Shown here: piece after piece, positions 33,935 to 41,853 of the stretch
Layout of the letters: every line of letters begins with the position of its first letter
Position numbering within the stretch: the stretch's first letter is position 1
Assembly (NCBI GenBank): GCA_018830485.1
Contig: JAHJRQ010000011.1
Span: 42,350-106,349 of the forward strand
Direction: 5' to 3'
DNA length: 64,000 nucleotides
DNA from: Pseudomonadota bacterium
GTDB lineage: Bacteria; Desulfobacterota; Desulfobulbia; Desulfobulbales; Desulfurivibrionaceae
Position numbers and translations under genes: made by a program
The notes under the pieces: generated by a model
The model's input: only the letters and a program-made list of their open reading frames with translations
What the model was told of the DNA's origin: nothing
Database searches by the model: none

Positions 33935-34123
33935 ATGCGAACCGTTTGCTGTGTGTGTCGCAGGGTGAAATGCAAAGGGGATTGGCTTGAGCAGGTGATC
34001 GAGTCCGAGGTGCGGGTGTCCCATGGGTTCTGCCCGGAATGCTTCGACAAAACCATGGCGCAGTATTCCCGCGCCTGGTCAAGCGAACGGGGGGCCGCAC
34101 AGCCGGTGCCGAAAGTGTCGTAA
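33935..34123 (+). CDS. small zinc-ribbon-like protein
   Basis: A 62-residue protein with a four-cysteine zinc knuckle: CCVCRRVKCKGDWLEQ at the start and HGFCPECFDKTM in the middle. A strong purine-rich site (AAGGGGGGGGAG) stands right before the ATG. The tail is polar and probably disordered. Similar short zinc proteins occur widely in Desulfobacterota; the function is unknown. It lies between dnaA and the convergent protoporphyrinogen oxidase gene. Confidence 0.7.
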   Translation: MRTVCCVCRRVKCKGDWLEQVIESEVRVSHGFCPECFDKTMAQYSRAWSSERGAAQPVPKVS

Positions 34124-34144
34124 CGGGAAGTTCCTTGCCGACCC

Positions 34145-35509
34145 TTAAAAATAAACCGGCCTGACCTCGGGCTGTTGTCTTTTTCCGCCCACCCGGTGCA
34201 GTATCCTCTCGGCCACGGTCTTGGCCGTCTTCATCATGTCGTTCATGCCGATTCCCTCCCAGCCAAAGCCGCAAAGATGCAAGCCGCCCAGGCGCTGTTC
34301 CATGGCGTCCTTCCAAGCCAGCAGCGCGGGATAGCCCATTTCCAGTTGGGGGATGCCGCTGTCGCCGCGCAGCACCCGATGGAAACAGGGGGGCTCGGGC
34401 AGGGGGATCAGTTGCCGGAGATCGTCATAGATCCGGCTGACCAGTTCCCTGTCGTCGAGTTCCAGCCGTTCCGGGTGGCGGCGGCCTCCGACCAGACCCT
34501 CCATCAGCACTCTGCCCTGCGGGGCGCGGCCGGGAAACATATGGGTGGAAAAAAGCGCCCCCATGGCAAAGCGTTTTTCCCGTTCCGGGGCCAGATAGCC
34601 GAAACCGAAAGGCACCTGCGCCGTGTTGGTGAAGCCCAGGGCCACGGTGGCGATCCGGGCCGTGGGGATGGCGGGCACGGGCGGGGCATGGGAGGCCAGC
34701 AGCGCCAAGGCGCGGTTGACCGGCAGGGCGAGAATGACGGTAGCCGCCCGGTAGGTTGTGGTCTCGGTGTGGATCTCCCATGCTTCACCCTGGCGGGAGA
34801 TTGCCCGCACCGGGCTGTGATAGAGGATGTTCGGCCCGGCGGCCAGGGCGGTGATGAGCTGTTCCATGCCTTGCGGAAAGCTGGTCATGGCCGGCAGGGT
34901 CGCGCCCTGTGCGCCTTTCTTTTTTCGGAGCAGTCCCTTGAGCACCGAGCCGGCTTCCTTTTCCAGAACCCGCACCCCGGGCATCACCGCATCGATGCTG
35001 ATCCGTTCATAATCCCCGGCAAAGGTGCCGGTGATCGCGGCATCCACCAGGGGCAGTATCTCGGCGCCGAAGCGGTATGCCGCCCACTGGCCCACGCTCT
35101 GCTCGGCGGAACGCGGTTTTTTGAAAAGATCGCCCAACAGCCGCAATTTGCCCAAGGGGGATAACAGCGGGGTTGCGAGCAGGGCCCGCGGTTTTTGCGG
35201 CAACTGCACCAGCTTGCCTCCGTGGCAGACATAGCGGACAAAGCTGCCCAGGGGGGCTTTCTGGGCAATGCGGTCCAGGCCGGTTTCGCTGAGCAGGGCG
35301 CGGCTGGCCGGATTGTTGTCCAGAAAGCCGTGCGGGCCCCACTCGGCCAGGTAGCCGTTTTCCTTGAAAGAGCGGACCGCGCCGCCGGGGCGCCCATCTT
35401 GTTCAAGGATGAGGATGTCCAGGTCCGGCGCGCTGGTGTGCAGGAAATGGGCGGTGCTTAAGCCGGAAAGGCCGGCGCCGACAATGAGTATTTCGTGTGT
35501 CTCAGGCAT
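34145..35509 (-). CDS. hemY: protoporphyrinogen oxidase (oxygen-dependent HemY/HemG type)
   Basis: A 454-residue FAD enzyme of the amine-oxidase fold that converts protoporphyrinogen IX, or coproporphyrinogen III in the CPP-dependent pathway, to the porphyrin during haem synthesis. It has the FAD-binding VGAGLSGLSTAHFL at residue 10, GRPGGAVRSF near 40, and the C-terminal FAD contact LHLCGFGWEGIGMNDMM near 420. Length is normal. Haem production fits the multihaem cytochrome just upstream. It stands as a single transcription unit, with its stop only 22 bases from that of the convergent zinc protein. Confidence 0.88.
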   Translation of the reverse strand: MPETHEILIVGAGLSGLSTAHFLHTSAPDLDILILEQDGRPGGAVRSFKENGYLAEWGPHGFLDNNPASRALLSETGLDRIAQKAPLGSFVRYVCHGGKLVQLPQKPRALLATPLLSPLGKLRLLGDLFKKPRSAEQSVGQWAAYRFGAEILPLVDAAITGTFAGDYERISIDAVMPGVRVLEKEAGSVLKGLLRKKKGAQGATLPAMTSFPQGMEQLITALAAGPNILYHSPVRAISRQGEAWEIHTETTTYRAATVILALPVNRALALLASHAPPVPAIPTARIATVALGFTNTAQVPFGFGYLAPEREKRFAMGALFSTHMFPGRAPQGRVLMEGLVGGRRHPERLELDDRELVSRIYDDLRQLIPLPEPPCFHRVLRGDSGIPQLEMGYPALLAWKDAMEQRLGGLHLCGFGWEGIGMNDMMKTAKTVAERILHRVGGKRQQPEVRPVYF

Positions 35510-35742
35510 GGGTGGACATCCGGGGTGAAGGGCTCTGCGTGTGTGCGGGGAGGCTCGTTTGTCCCCTGTTGGGGCAGCTTTCCCTCTTCAGGGATAGCAT
35601 TATATATGGTATAAGGACTGTACCCGATATTGTCCGGGGTCGTAATGAAAAAAAGTGCAATGGCAAGGCCGGGTCCGGTGGAAGAAAACCCGGCCTCGCC
35701 GGCAATGCGCCGTAAAAAAATCAGCTCTCGGATTCCCAACCG

Positions 35743-36435
35743 GTGAAGGTTCTCATCCTCTATTATTCGCTCAGCGCCCAGACCAGCGGGCTGGTGCACC
35801 GTTTCGGCGCAGGTCTTGAGGGACAGGGGGTGCACCTGGTCTGCGAGCGGCTGCAGCCCCTTGTTCCGGGCAAATTCCCCATCGGCACAGTGCCCGCTAC
35901 CCTGGTCATGATGCTCCTCACCTTTCTGCGGGTCAGGATGCCCATTCAGCCGCTGTCTCCCCTCTGCTGGGAACACTATGACCTGATCGTGCTGGCCGGA
36001 CCCACCTGGTCCTATAATCCCAGCGGCCCGGTTCTCTCCCTCCTCGACCGCGACGGGGCAAGGCTTTTTGCCGGCCGGCAGGTGCTGCCCCTGATTTCCT
36101 GCCGGGGCTACTGGCGGATGCACTGGTTGAGCCTGCGTTTTCAGCTTGCGCGCTGCGGGGCCAAGGTGGTGGGGAGGATGATTTTTGCCCATCCCAGCAA
36201 GGAGCCCTGGCGAACCATCGGGGTATTCCTGAAGCTTGCCGGCCGGGTGCCGGAACGGTCCCCATGGCTTGGCCGCTATTATCCGCGCTACGGACACAGC
36301 CGGGAGCAGCAGGAAGAAGCCTTCGCCCTTGGCGCCGCCATCGGCCAGGCCTTGCAAGGCGGGGACTCCCTTGCGAATCTCTCCTGTGTTTCCGGCCGGG
36401 CAGCGCGGCACATGAACGCGGCGCGCCTGCCTTAG
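35743..36435 (+). CDS. flavodoxin-like NAD(P)H-dependent oxidoreductase
   Basis: A 230-residue protein with a flavodoxin-like fold: MKVLILYYSLSAQTSGLV at the N-terminus is the FMN phosphate loop (YSxSxxT), and DLIVLAGPTWSYNPSG near residue 80 is the second FMN loop. It may act as an electron carrier or quinone reductase. The start is a GTG at 35743; a 33-codon open frame (ATG 35645) overlaps it and may be a leader. Its 3' end overlaps that of the convergent adenosyltransferase gene by 4 bases. Weak similarity elsewhere leaves the substrate open. Confidence 0.7.
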   Translation: MKVLILYYSLSAQTSGLVHRFGAGLEGQGVHLVCERLQPLVPGKFPIGTVPATLVMMLLTFLRVRMPIQPLSPLCWEHYDLIVLAGPTWSYNPSGPVLSLLDRDGARLFAGRQVLPLISCRGYWRMHWLSLRFQLARCGAKVVGRMIFAHPSKEPWRTIGVFLKLAGRVPERSPWLGRYYPRYGHSREQQEEAFALGAAIGQALQGGDSLANLSCVSGRAARHMNAARLP

Positions 36436-36956
36436 AATTCAATCCCCTTCTGACCCTTGATCCCCTGCTGAAAGGGATGTTTTACGGCGCGCATCTCGGT
36501 GACCAGATCCGCGTATTCCATGAGCCCCTGCGTTGCATCGCGGCCGGTGATGACCAGATGCAGCCGTTTCGGCCGCTCCCGCAGCAGGGAGATGACCTCC
36601 GCTTCCGTGAGAATGCCGAACCCGATCAGATAGGTGAGCTCGTCGAGCACGATCAGGTCGTACCCATCGCTCAGGATTTTTGCCCTGGCGAGTTGCCAGC
36701 CTGCCAGGGCCGCCTGTTTGACGATTTCCTTGTCCTGCTGCCAGGTAAAGCCGGTGCCGGCGAGATGCAATTCAATCTGGCCGGGAAAGGCCCCGGTCAA
36801 GGCGAGCGCCTCGCCGGTTTTTGCCTGTGCCTTGATGAACTGAATAATGCAGACCTTCAGCCCCTGTCCCGCAGCCCGCAACGCCAGCCCGAAGGCCGCC
36901 GTGGTTTTTCCCTTGCCGTGCCCCGTGTTGATGATAACCAAGCCCTGTGTCGCCAT
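36432..36956 (-). CDS. cobA: corrinoid adenosyltransferase (CobA/BtuR)
   Basis: A 174-residue ATP:cob(I)alamin adenosyltransferase, which adds the adenosyl group to cobalamin. The Walker-like GHGKGKTTAAFGLALRAAGQG at residue 13, QFIKAQAKTGE near 39, DLIVLDELTYLIG near 99 and LVITGRDA near 133 are all family signatures. Length is slightly short of the enteric CobA (about 196), as in many anaerobes. It is followed after 9 bases by the M48 protease gene upstream on the same strand, so they may share a transcript. Confidence 0.93.
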   Translation of the reverse strand: MATQGLVIINTGHGKGKTTAAFGLALRAAGQGLKVCIIQFIKAQAKTGEALALTGAFPGQIELHLAGTGFTWQQDKEIVKQAALAGWQLARAKILSDGYDLIVLDELTYLIGFGILTEAEVISLLRERPKRLHLVITGRDATQGLMEYADLVTEMRAVKHPFQQGIKGQKGIEF

Positions 36957-36965
36957 CTGTTTCCC

Positions 36966-38813
36966 CTAAGGAAGGTCCGAGCCCCCCCCGGGTTCCGGAA
37001 AGAGGGTGGAGGATGAATATTCGGTCGTGCGGAATTTTTCCATCTGGCTGCGGTAGAAGGCCTGGTGGGTCTTTGTCCGGGTCAGGGCTTCCTCTTCAAT
37101 GGCCAACGCCTTTTCCCTGTTGCCTGTTGCCCAGTACGCGGTGGCCAGGGTGTCGAGCACATGCGGGGTTCTGTTCGCTGCGGCGGCTTTCTGGGCCAGA
37201 AACAGGGCTTTTTCCGGGTCGCGCAGTCCCGGTTCCTGGGCGGTGAGCAGGAGCCAGGCCAGATTGTTCAGCGCCTCCGTGTTGGCGGGGGAAAGGCGGA
37301 GCGCCTGCGCATAGGCGTCTCGGGCCTCGGGTTCCCGGTTGCGGCTGTAGTGAAGATCGCCCAGGACTTGGAACCAGAGGCCGTTGCCAGGCTGTTCCTG
37401 TATTTTCTGCCGGATAAGCGCTTCGGCGAATCTGGCCTTCGGGGTTTCGCCGAGAAGATCCTGGGGCATGCGCCAGGCTGCGAAACCGCCGGCCAGCAGG
37501 ATTGCCGCATAGAGGGCCAAGGCCAGGCGGACCTTGCGGTGATGGCGGGATATTGCGGCTGGAGTTGTTTCGCAGCGATGCAGGTAATCGATGCGCTGCC
37601 CCAGGCCGAAATGGTGCCAACTGGGCAGATCGCGGATATTGCCGCCGAGCAGGGCGATTTTTTCGAAGACCCGGATCAGGGGAGAGGCATGCCCCATGGC
37701 GCTCAAGGCATGGAGGTCCGCCTGGCGTTCAAAGTTGCGCATGAAAAAACCAAAGATGAAACGGAAGTAGACAAGCATCATGAGGAAGAGGATGCCGGCG
37801 CTGGCCAGGGCCAGGATGGTTTCCGGCGCCGTGCCGGTCAGGGTGATCAACTGATAAAAAAAGTCCGAGCTGAGCAGGAGCAGGAGGAGCGGGGCGGAGC
37901 TTATCTGGGCCAGCAGGCCAAAGCCGAGAAAGAGAAAGAGGTAGAGCTGGAGATGGTAGTGCTTGACATGTCCAAGCTCATGGGCCATGACGGCTTCCAT
38001 CTCCTCCGGCGTCGTGGCTTCGAGCAGGGCGGGGGAGACAAGAAGATACCGGAAGCGGCCGCTGAGGCCCATGACCCCCGCAGTCAGCATGCGCCCCTCA
38101 AAAAGCGGCCAGAACAGGATATCGGCAAACCGTAACCGTTGGCTGTGGCAGAATTCTTCGATGCGTTGACGCGCCGGTCCGGACGGGAGCGGGGTGCAGC
38201 CCCACAGGCGGACTATGGCCAGGGGAAGGAAAAAAATCAGGCCGAAAAGAGAGAGCAGCATCAAAACCGGTTCGCCCCAGGGTGAGGCGAGAAAGGTTTT
38301 CAGCCAGGAAAAGGGGGCGTGCTGCAGCAGGTCGAAAAGGCTGGAGATAATCAGCCACGGGAGCAGAATGGCGAAATTGATTTTGAGGTTTGCCGCAACA
38401 AAAGAGCGGGCGGTGAGGGACCGGGCAAAGATTCTCTGGTAGCTGGGAAGTGCTGCCAGCCAGAGGAGGCAGAGGTAGCCGAAGAAAACCATGACCCCGG
38501 AGAGATGGCCGAGAACCGGGAGTTCTTCGGCCAGAGGCAACCGGCTCAGGTAGTAGCGCCCCTCCAGCAGGAAGATGTCCAGGGAGAGAAAAACAATGGC
38601 CAGGATGGAAAGCCTTTGTTCCACGGCAAGGTAGCTGGCCGCGCCGGTATCGGCGGTGCGCCGGAAAAAAAAACGGGCCAGTTGGTTGAACAGAACGAGC
38701 TTGGCGCAAAAGAACAACAGGGCAACAGGCCATGGGATCTGGGGCTGTTCCGGAATGGACCCGGTGGTGAGAATCAGGATGACGACCAGGAGGTAGATGA
38801 GATTATTGTACAT
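36966..38813 (-). CDS. M48 family membrane metallopeptidase with C-terminal TPR repeats
   Basis: A 615-residue inner-membrane protein. The first 220 residues hold about five membrane helices; the zinc site HELGHVKHYH lies near 285, with the third ligand Glu in NFERQADLHAL near 365; a further helix precedes a C-terminal region (about 440-590) with TPR units (LGDLHYSRNREPEARDAYAQALRLSPANTEALNNLAWLLL). M48 proteases such as HtpX and Oma1 act on membrane proteins. The ATG at 38813 begins directly at the first helix. The extra helices and TPRs make it longer than plain HtpX (about 290 residues). Confidence 0.85.
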   Translation of the reverse strand: MYNNLIYLLVVILILTTGSIPEQPQIPWPVALLFFCAKLVLFNQLARFFFRRTADTGAASYLAVEQRLSILAIVFLSLDIFLLEGRYYLSRLPLAEELPVLGHLSGVMVFFGYLCLLWLAALPSYQRIFARSLTARSFVAANLKINFAILLPWLIISSLFDLLQHAPFSWLKTFLASPWGEPVLMLLSLFGLIFFLPLAIVRLWGCTPLPSGPARQRIEEFCHSQRLRFADILFWPLFEGRMLTAGVMGLSGRFRYLLVSPALLEATTPEEMEAVMAHELGHVKHYHLQLYLFLFLGFGLLAQISSAPLLLLLLSSDFFYQLITLTGTAPETILALASAGILFLMMLVYFRFIFGFFMRNFERQADLHALSAMGHASPLIRVFEKIALLGGNIRDLPSWHHFGLGQRIDYLHRCETTPAAISRHHRKVRLALALYAAILLAGGFAAWRMPQDLLGETPKARFAEALIRQKIQEQPGNGLWFQVLGDLHYSRNREPEARDAYAQALRLSPANTEALNNLAWLLLTAQEPGLRDPEKALFLAQKAAAANRTPHVLDTLATAYWATGNREKALAIEEEALTRTKTHQAFYRSQMEKFRTTEYSSSTLFPEPGGGSDLP

Positions 38814-38907
38814 TGGCGTCGGTTGTGGGCTCGAGGGGTAACCGGCAAGGCACATCAGGCCGGTGGTGGCGTGGCGCCGTCACGATGGGATGCAGGAAAA
38901 AAGGGTC

Positions 38908-39795
38908 TCAGCGCCGGAAAGCTGAGCTGTACGCCTGGCCGGAGATTCTGGCGTTGTGTTCCTGATATTGCTGGAGCAGGGCGCGCAGCTCATGGGGTTC
39001 GAGGATCTGCTTTTCAAGGAAGAATTCACCGAATTTTTTCTGCAGCCGCTTCTGGTGGGAAACGAGCATCTGAAGCTGCGGCTCGGAAAGGAGGCCGAGA
39101 TCCATGGCTGTCTGGCCGAAGGGCTGCAAGGTCGGACGATTGCGGAGGATATGGACCACATCCGTCTCGTTGAGCAGGCCGAAGCGCTGGCCGATTTCTC
39201 CCAGGCGCGGCCGTTCGGTGCGTTGCCAGATGAGGGCTTGGATAATGGTCCGCCAGTTGATCAGGCCGGAATAGTAGAGAAAATGGCCGAGAAGCAGGCG
39301 GCGGTTCGGCAGAGGCCCCTGGTAGAGGCTTTCCGTGTCCCAGAAGGTGGAAGGCTGGGCGGCGCTGCCTCGAAAATCGGCGTGTGTCCGGGCTTCGGCC
39401 TGGGCGTGCGGGCGGGGGCGGGATGCGCTCCGGGCCGTTTTTGCTTGTTGGGGCCGGTGGGGCTTGGCCGGCGCCGGGCGGGGGGGCTGAGTCCGAGGGT
39501 GCGGTTGCCGGGCAGGAGGAGGGAGGCAATATCCTCTTTCCTTGGCGTCCAGAAAGGTGATCAGGTTTTCGTAGGCCTCCCGTACCGAATGGAACAGGTC
39601 GTGGCGCTGCCGCTGCTCCCGCTCATTTTCCAGACCGGCCAGGTCCGGGTGGGTTTCCATGGCCCGCTTTCGGTAGGCGCTCTTGATGCCTGAGTGCTGG
39701 AGATAGTCGAGAAATTCCCGGGAAATGGTGAGCTCCGGCCCGAAAATGATCTCGCAGGAGCGAAAGAGTTCCTTTTCAGCGGCAACTGTTTCCAT
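38908..39795 (-). CDS. J-domain-like protein with proline-rich linker
   Basis: A 295-residue protein. Residues about 20-85 form a DnaJ-like domain with the HPD tripeptide (ETHPDLAGLENE) in IKSAYRKRAMETHPD. A Pro/Arg/Ala-rich low-complexity linker follows (about 93-140), then a helical region (about 150-290) with WRTIIQALIWQRTERPRLGEIGQRFGLL and a second similar repeat, the fold of GspE/PilB N-terminal domains. It probably delivers an Hsp70 to a target or joins a signalling complex; the target is unknown. It is separated from the M48 gene by 94 bases. Confidence 0.75.
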   Translation of the reverse strand: METVAAEKELFRSCEIIFGPELTISREFLDYLQHSGIKSAYRKRAMETHPDLAGLENEREQRQRHDLFHSVREAYENLITFLDAKERGYCLPPPARQPHPRTQPPRPAPAKPHRPQQAKTARSASRPRPHAQAEARTHADFRGSAAQPSTFWDTESLYQGPLPNRRLLLGHFLYYSGLINWRTIIQALIWQRTERPRLGEIGQRFGLLNETDVVHILRNRPTLQPFGQTAMDLGLLSEPQLQMLVSHQKRLQKKFGEFFLEKQILEPHELRALLQQYQEHNARISGQAYSSAFRR

Positions 39796-40085
39796 GGCGT
39801 GGGTCGTGCTCCCTGGAGATTAGTGTGAAAAAGGAAAATTGAATAGTGCGCCCTCGGGCGGCGAAAGGACAGGTATTTCGCCGGCACCCCCGCAGGAAAA
39901 AAAATATGCTGGTGCGCAAGTCTTATGCAATGATATGGCCCGTTTGTGATAAGATACACTCGCACGAGGGCAACGTGTATCGATTGAGCAATAATTAACT
40001 TTATTATGTAGCAGATAACATCTTATTTTTTAACATTTTTTATTTCTATCTCCATGAAATCAGGACGGGAACGGGGATTTTTTTT
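39796..40085. promoter_or_regulatory. AT-rich leader region upstream of pgi
   Basis: This 290-base gap between the divergent J-domain gene and pgi is clearly AT-rich in its last 130 bases. A possible promoter is TTGAGC near 39984 with TATGTA about 15 bases later. There is no open frame with a ribosome site and no repeat shared with other sites. Confidence 0.4.
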
Positions 40086-41762
40086 ATGAAACAGCCAGCC
40101 GGAACCGGGGAGCAACACGGGGCGGAGTCATATTTTTCTCATGATTTCAATGCGATGAATGCGTGGGGAGAGCTCGAGCAGCTTGCCCGTGCGCCCTATG
40201 ACCTGACCGCGCCCGGCGCCCTTTCTCCGGCAAGAATTCAGAGCTACCGGACCCATGGTGCCGGCATTGATCTGTTGTATTCCACCCAGCGGGTGGATGA
40301 CGCCGTGCTCTCCGCCCTGCAACGGCTTGCCGAGGAGAGCGGGGCCGTGGCCCAGTTCCTGCTGATGAAAAAGGGCGCGGTGCTCAACCGGATCGAGGGG
40401 TACGCCAGCGAGGAGCGGCAGGTGCTGCACACCGCCTGTCGCGACATCTTCAGGCCGGTGACTCCGGCGCCGGAGGCCTCGGCCCTGGCCAAGGCAGAGC
40501 TGGAGAAGCTGGCAGATTTTCTCGCTGCCCTGGATTCGGGAGCCATTGTCAATGCGGCCGGGGAGCCGTTCACCGATCTGATCCAGATCGGGATCGGCGG
40601 CTCGGACCTCGGTCCGCGGGCCTTGTATCTCGCCCTGGCCGCTTACAGGATTAAGGGCCGGAGGGTGCACTTTGTCAGCAACGTGGATCCCGATGACGCC
40701 GCCGCCACCCTTGCCGGGCTGGACCTGGCCAGAACCCTGGTGAATGTGGTGTCGAAAAGCGGCTCCACCCTCGAAACCATGACCAACGAGGAGTTGGCGC
40801 GCAAGGCCTTTGGTGAGGCGGGGCTCGATCCAAGCCGGCATTTTTTGGCGGTCACCGGCAAGGATTCGCCCATGGACAACCCCGCCCGGTATTTCCACTC
40901 TTTTTACATGTTCGACTCCATCGGCGGACGGTACAGCGCCACCTCCATGGTCGGGGCGGTGATGCTCGGCTTTGGCCTGGGACACGCGCAGCTCATGGAA
41001 ATCCTCCGCGGCGCCCACGCCATGGACCTGGCCGCGGAAGAGCCGGACATCCTCCGCAACCCGCCCCTGCTCCTGGCCCTGCTGGGCATCTGGAACCATA
41101 ATTTCCTCGGCTGCGAAACCCTGGCCATCCTGCCGTACAGCCAGGCGTTGGTGCGGTTCACCGCCCATCTCCAGCAATGCGACATGGAAAGCAACGGCAA
41201 GTCCGTAACCCGCCAGGGCAAGCCCCTTGCCTGGAAAAGCGGCCCCATCATCTGGGGGGAGCCGGGTACCAATGGCCAGCACGCCTTTTACCAACTGATC
41301 CATCAGGGAACCGCCATCGTCCCCGCCGAATTCATCGGATTTCGCCGCAGCCAGCATGGGCGCGACCTGCTCATCGAGCAGACTACCTCCCAGGAAAAAC
41401 TGGTGGCAAACCTCTTGGCCCAGGCCCTTGCCCTGGCCACCGGCCAGCCCCATGAAAATCCCAACCGGAGTTTTGCCGGCAACCGGCCCAGCGCCGTGCT
41501 CCTGGCCGACCGGCTGACCCCCTACGCCATGGGTGCGCTCCTGGCTCTCTACGAGGCCAAGGTGGTGTTCCAAGGGTTTATCTGGAACATCAACTCCTTT
41601 GACCAGGAAGGCGTGCAATTGGGGAAAAAACTAGCCGTCCGCCTCCTGGCCCATTACGCCGGTCTGAGGCAGAATCCGGGATACAGCGGGGAGACGGCTG
41701 ATGCGCTTGGCTGGGCCTTGCTCGGCGCCGCCGGGATGCTTGCCGAGTCAAAGACAAGATGA
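40086..41762 (+). CDS. pgi: glucose-6-phosphate isomerase
   Basis: Interconverts glucose 6-phosphate and fructose 6-phosphate, linking glycolysis with the Entner-Doudoroff genes at the start of the window. The 558-residue length and motifs are normal: IGIGGSDLGPRALYLAL near 169, VSKSGSTLETMTNEEL near 222, the catalytic Glu region in GGRYSATSMVGAVML near 283, HQGTAIVPAEFIGF near 405 and the C-terminal FDQEGVQLGKKLA near 505 with the catalytic Lys. It has no co-directional neighbour upstream, and a c-di-GMP protein starts 91 bases after it. Confidence 0.95.
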   Translation: MKQPAGTGEQHGAESYFSHDFNAMNAWGELEQLARAPYDLTAPGALSPARIQSYRTHGAGIDLLYSTQRVDDAVLSALQRLAEESGAVAQFLLMKKGAVLNRIEGYASEERQVLHTACRDIFRPVTPAPEASALAKAELEKLADFLAALDSGAIVNAAGEPFTDLIQIGIGGSDLGPRALYLALAAYRIKGRRVHFVSNVDPDDAAATLAGLDLARTLVNVVSKSGSTLETMTNEELARKAFGEAGLDPSRHFLAVTGKDSPMDNPARYFHSFYMFDSIGGRYSATSMVGAVMLGFGLGHAQLMEILRGAHAMDLAAEEPDILRNPPLLLALLGIWNHNFLGCETLAILPYSQALVRFTAHLQQCDMESNGKSVTRQGKPLAWKSGPIIWGEPGTNGQHAFYQLIHQGTAIVPAEFIGFRRSQHGRDLLIEQTTSQEKLVANLLAQALALATGQPHENPNRSFAGNRPSAVLLADRLTPYAMGALLALYEAKVVFQGFIWNINSFDQEGVQLGKKLAVRLLAHYAGLRQNPGYSGETADALGWALLGAAGMLAESKTR

Positions 41763-41853
41763 AAAAAGCTCCTCTGCGCACAGGCACGGCGAAAAGCACC
41801 GGCATGCACGATGTCGCCTTTTTTACCATTCAACGGATTACGAGAACACACGC

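Noticed and set aside
35645..35746. 33-codon open frame ahead of the flavodoxin-like gene
   Set aside because: It overlaps the GTG start and could be a leader peptide, but it lacks a ribosome site and any regulatory hairpin that I can see.
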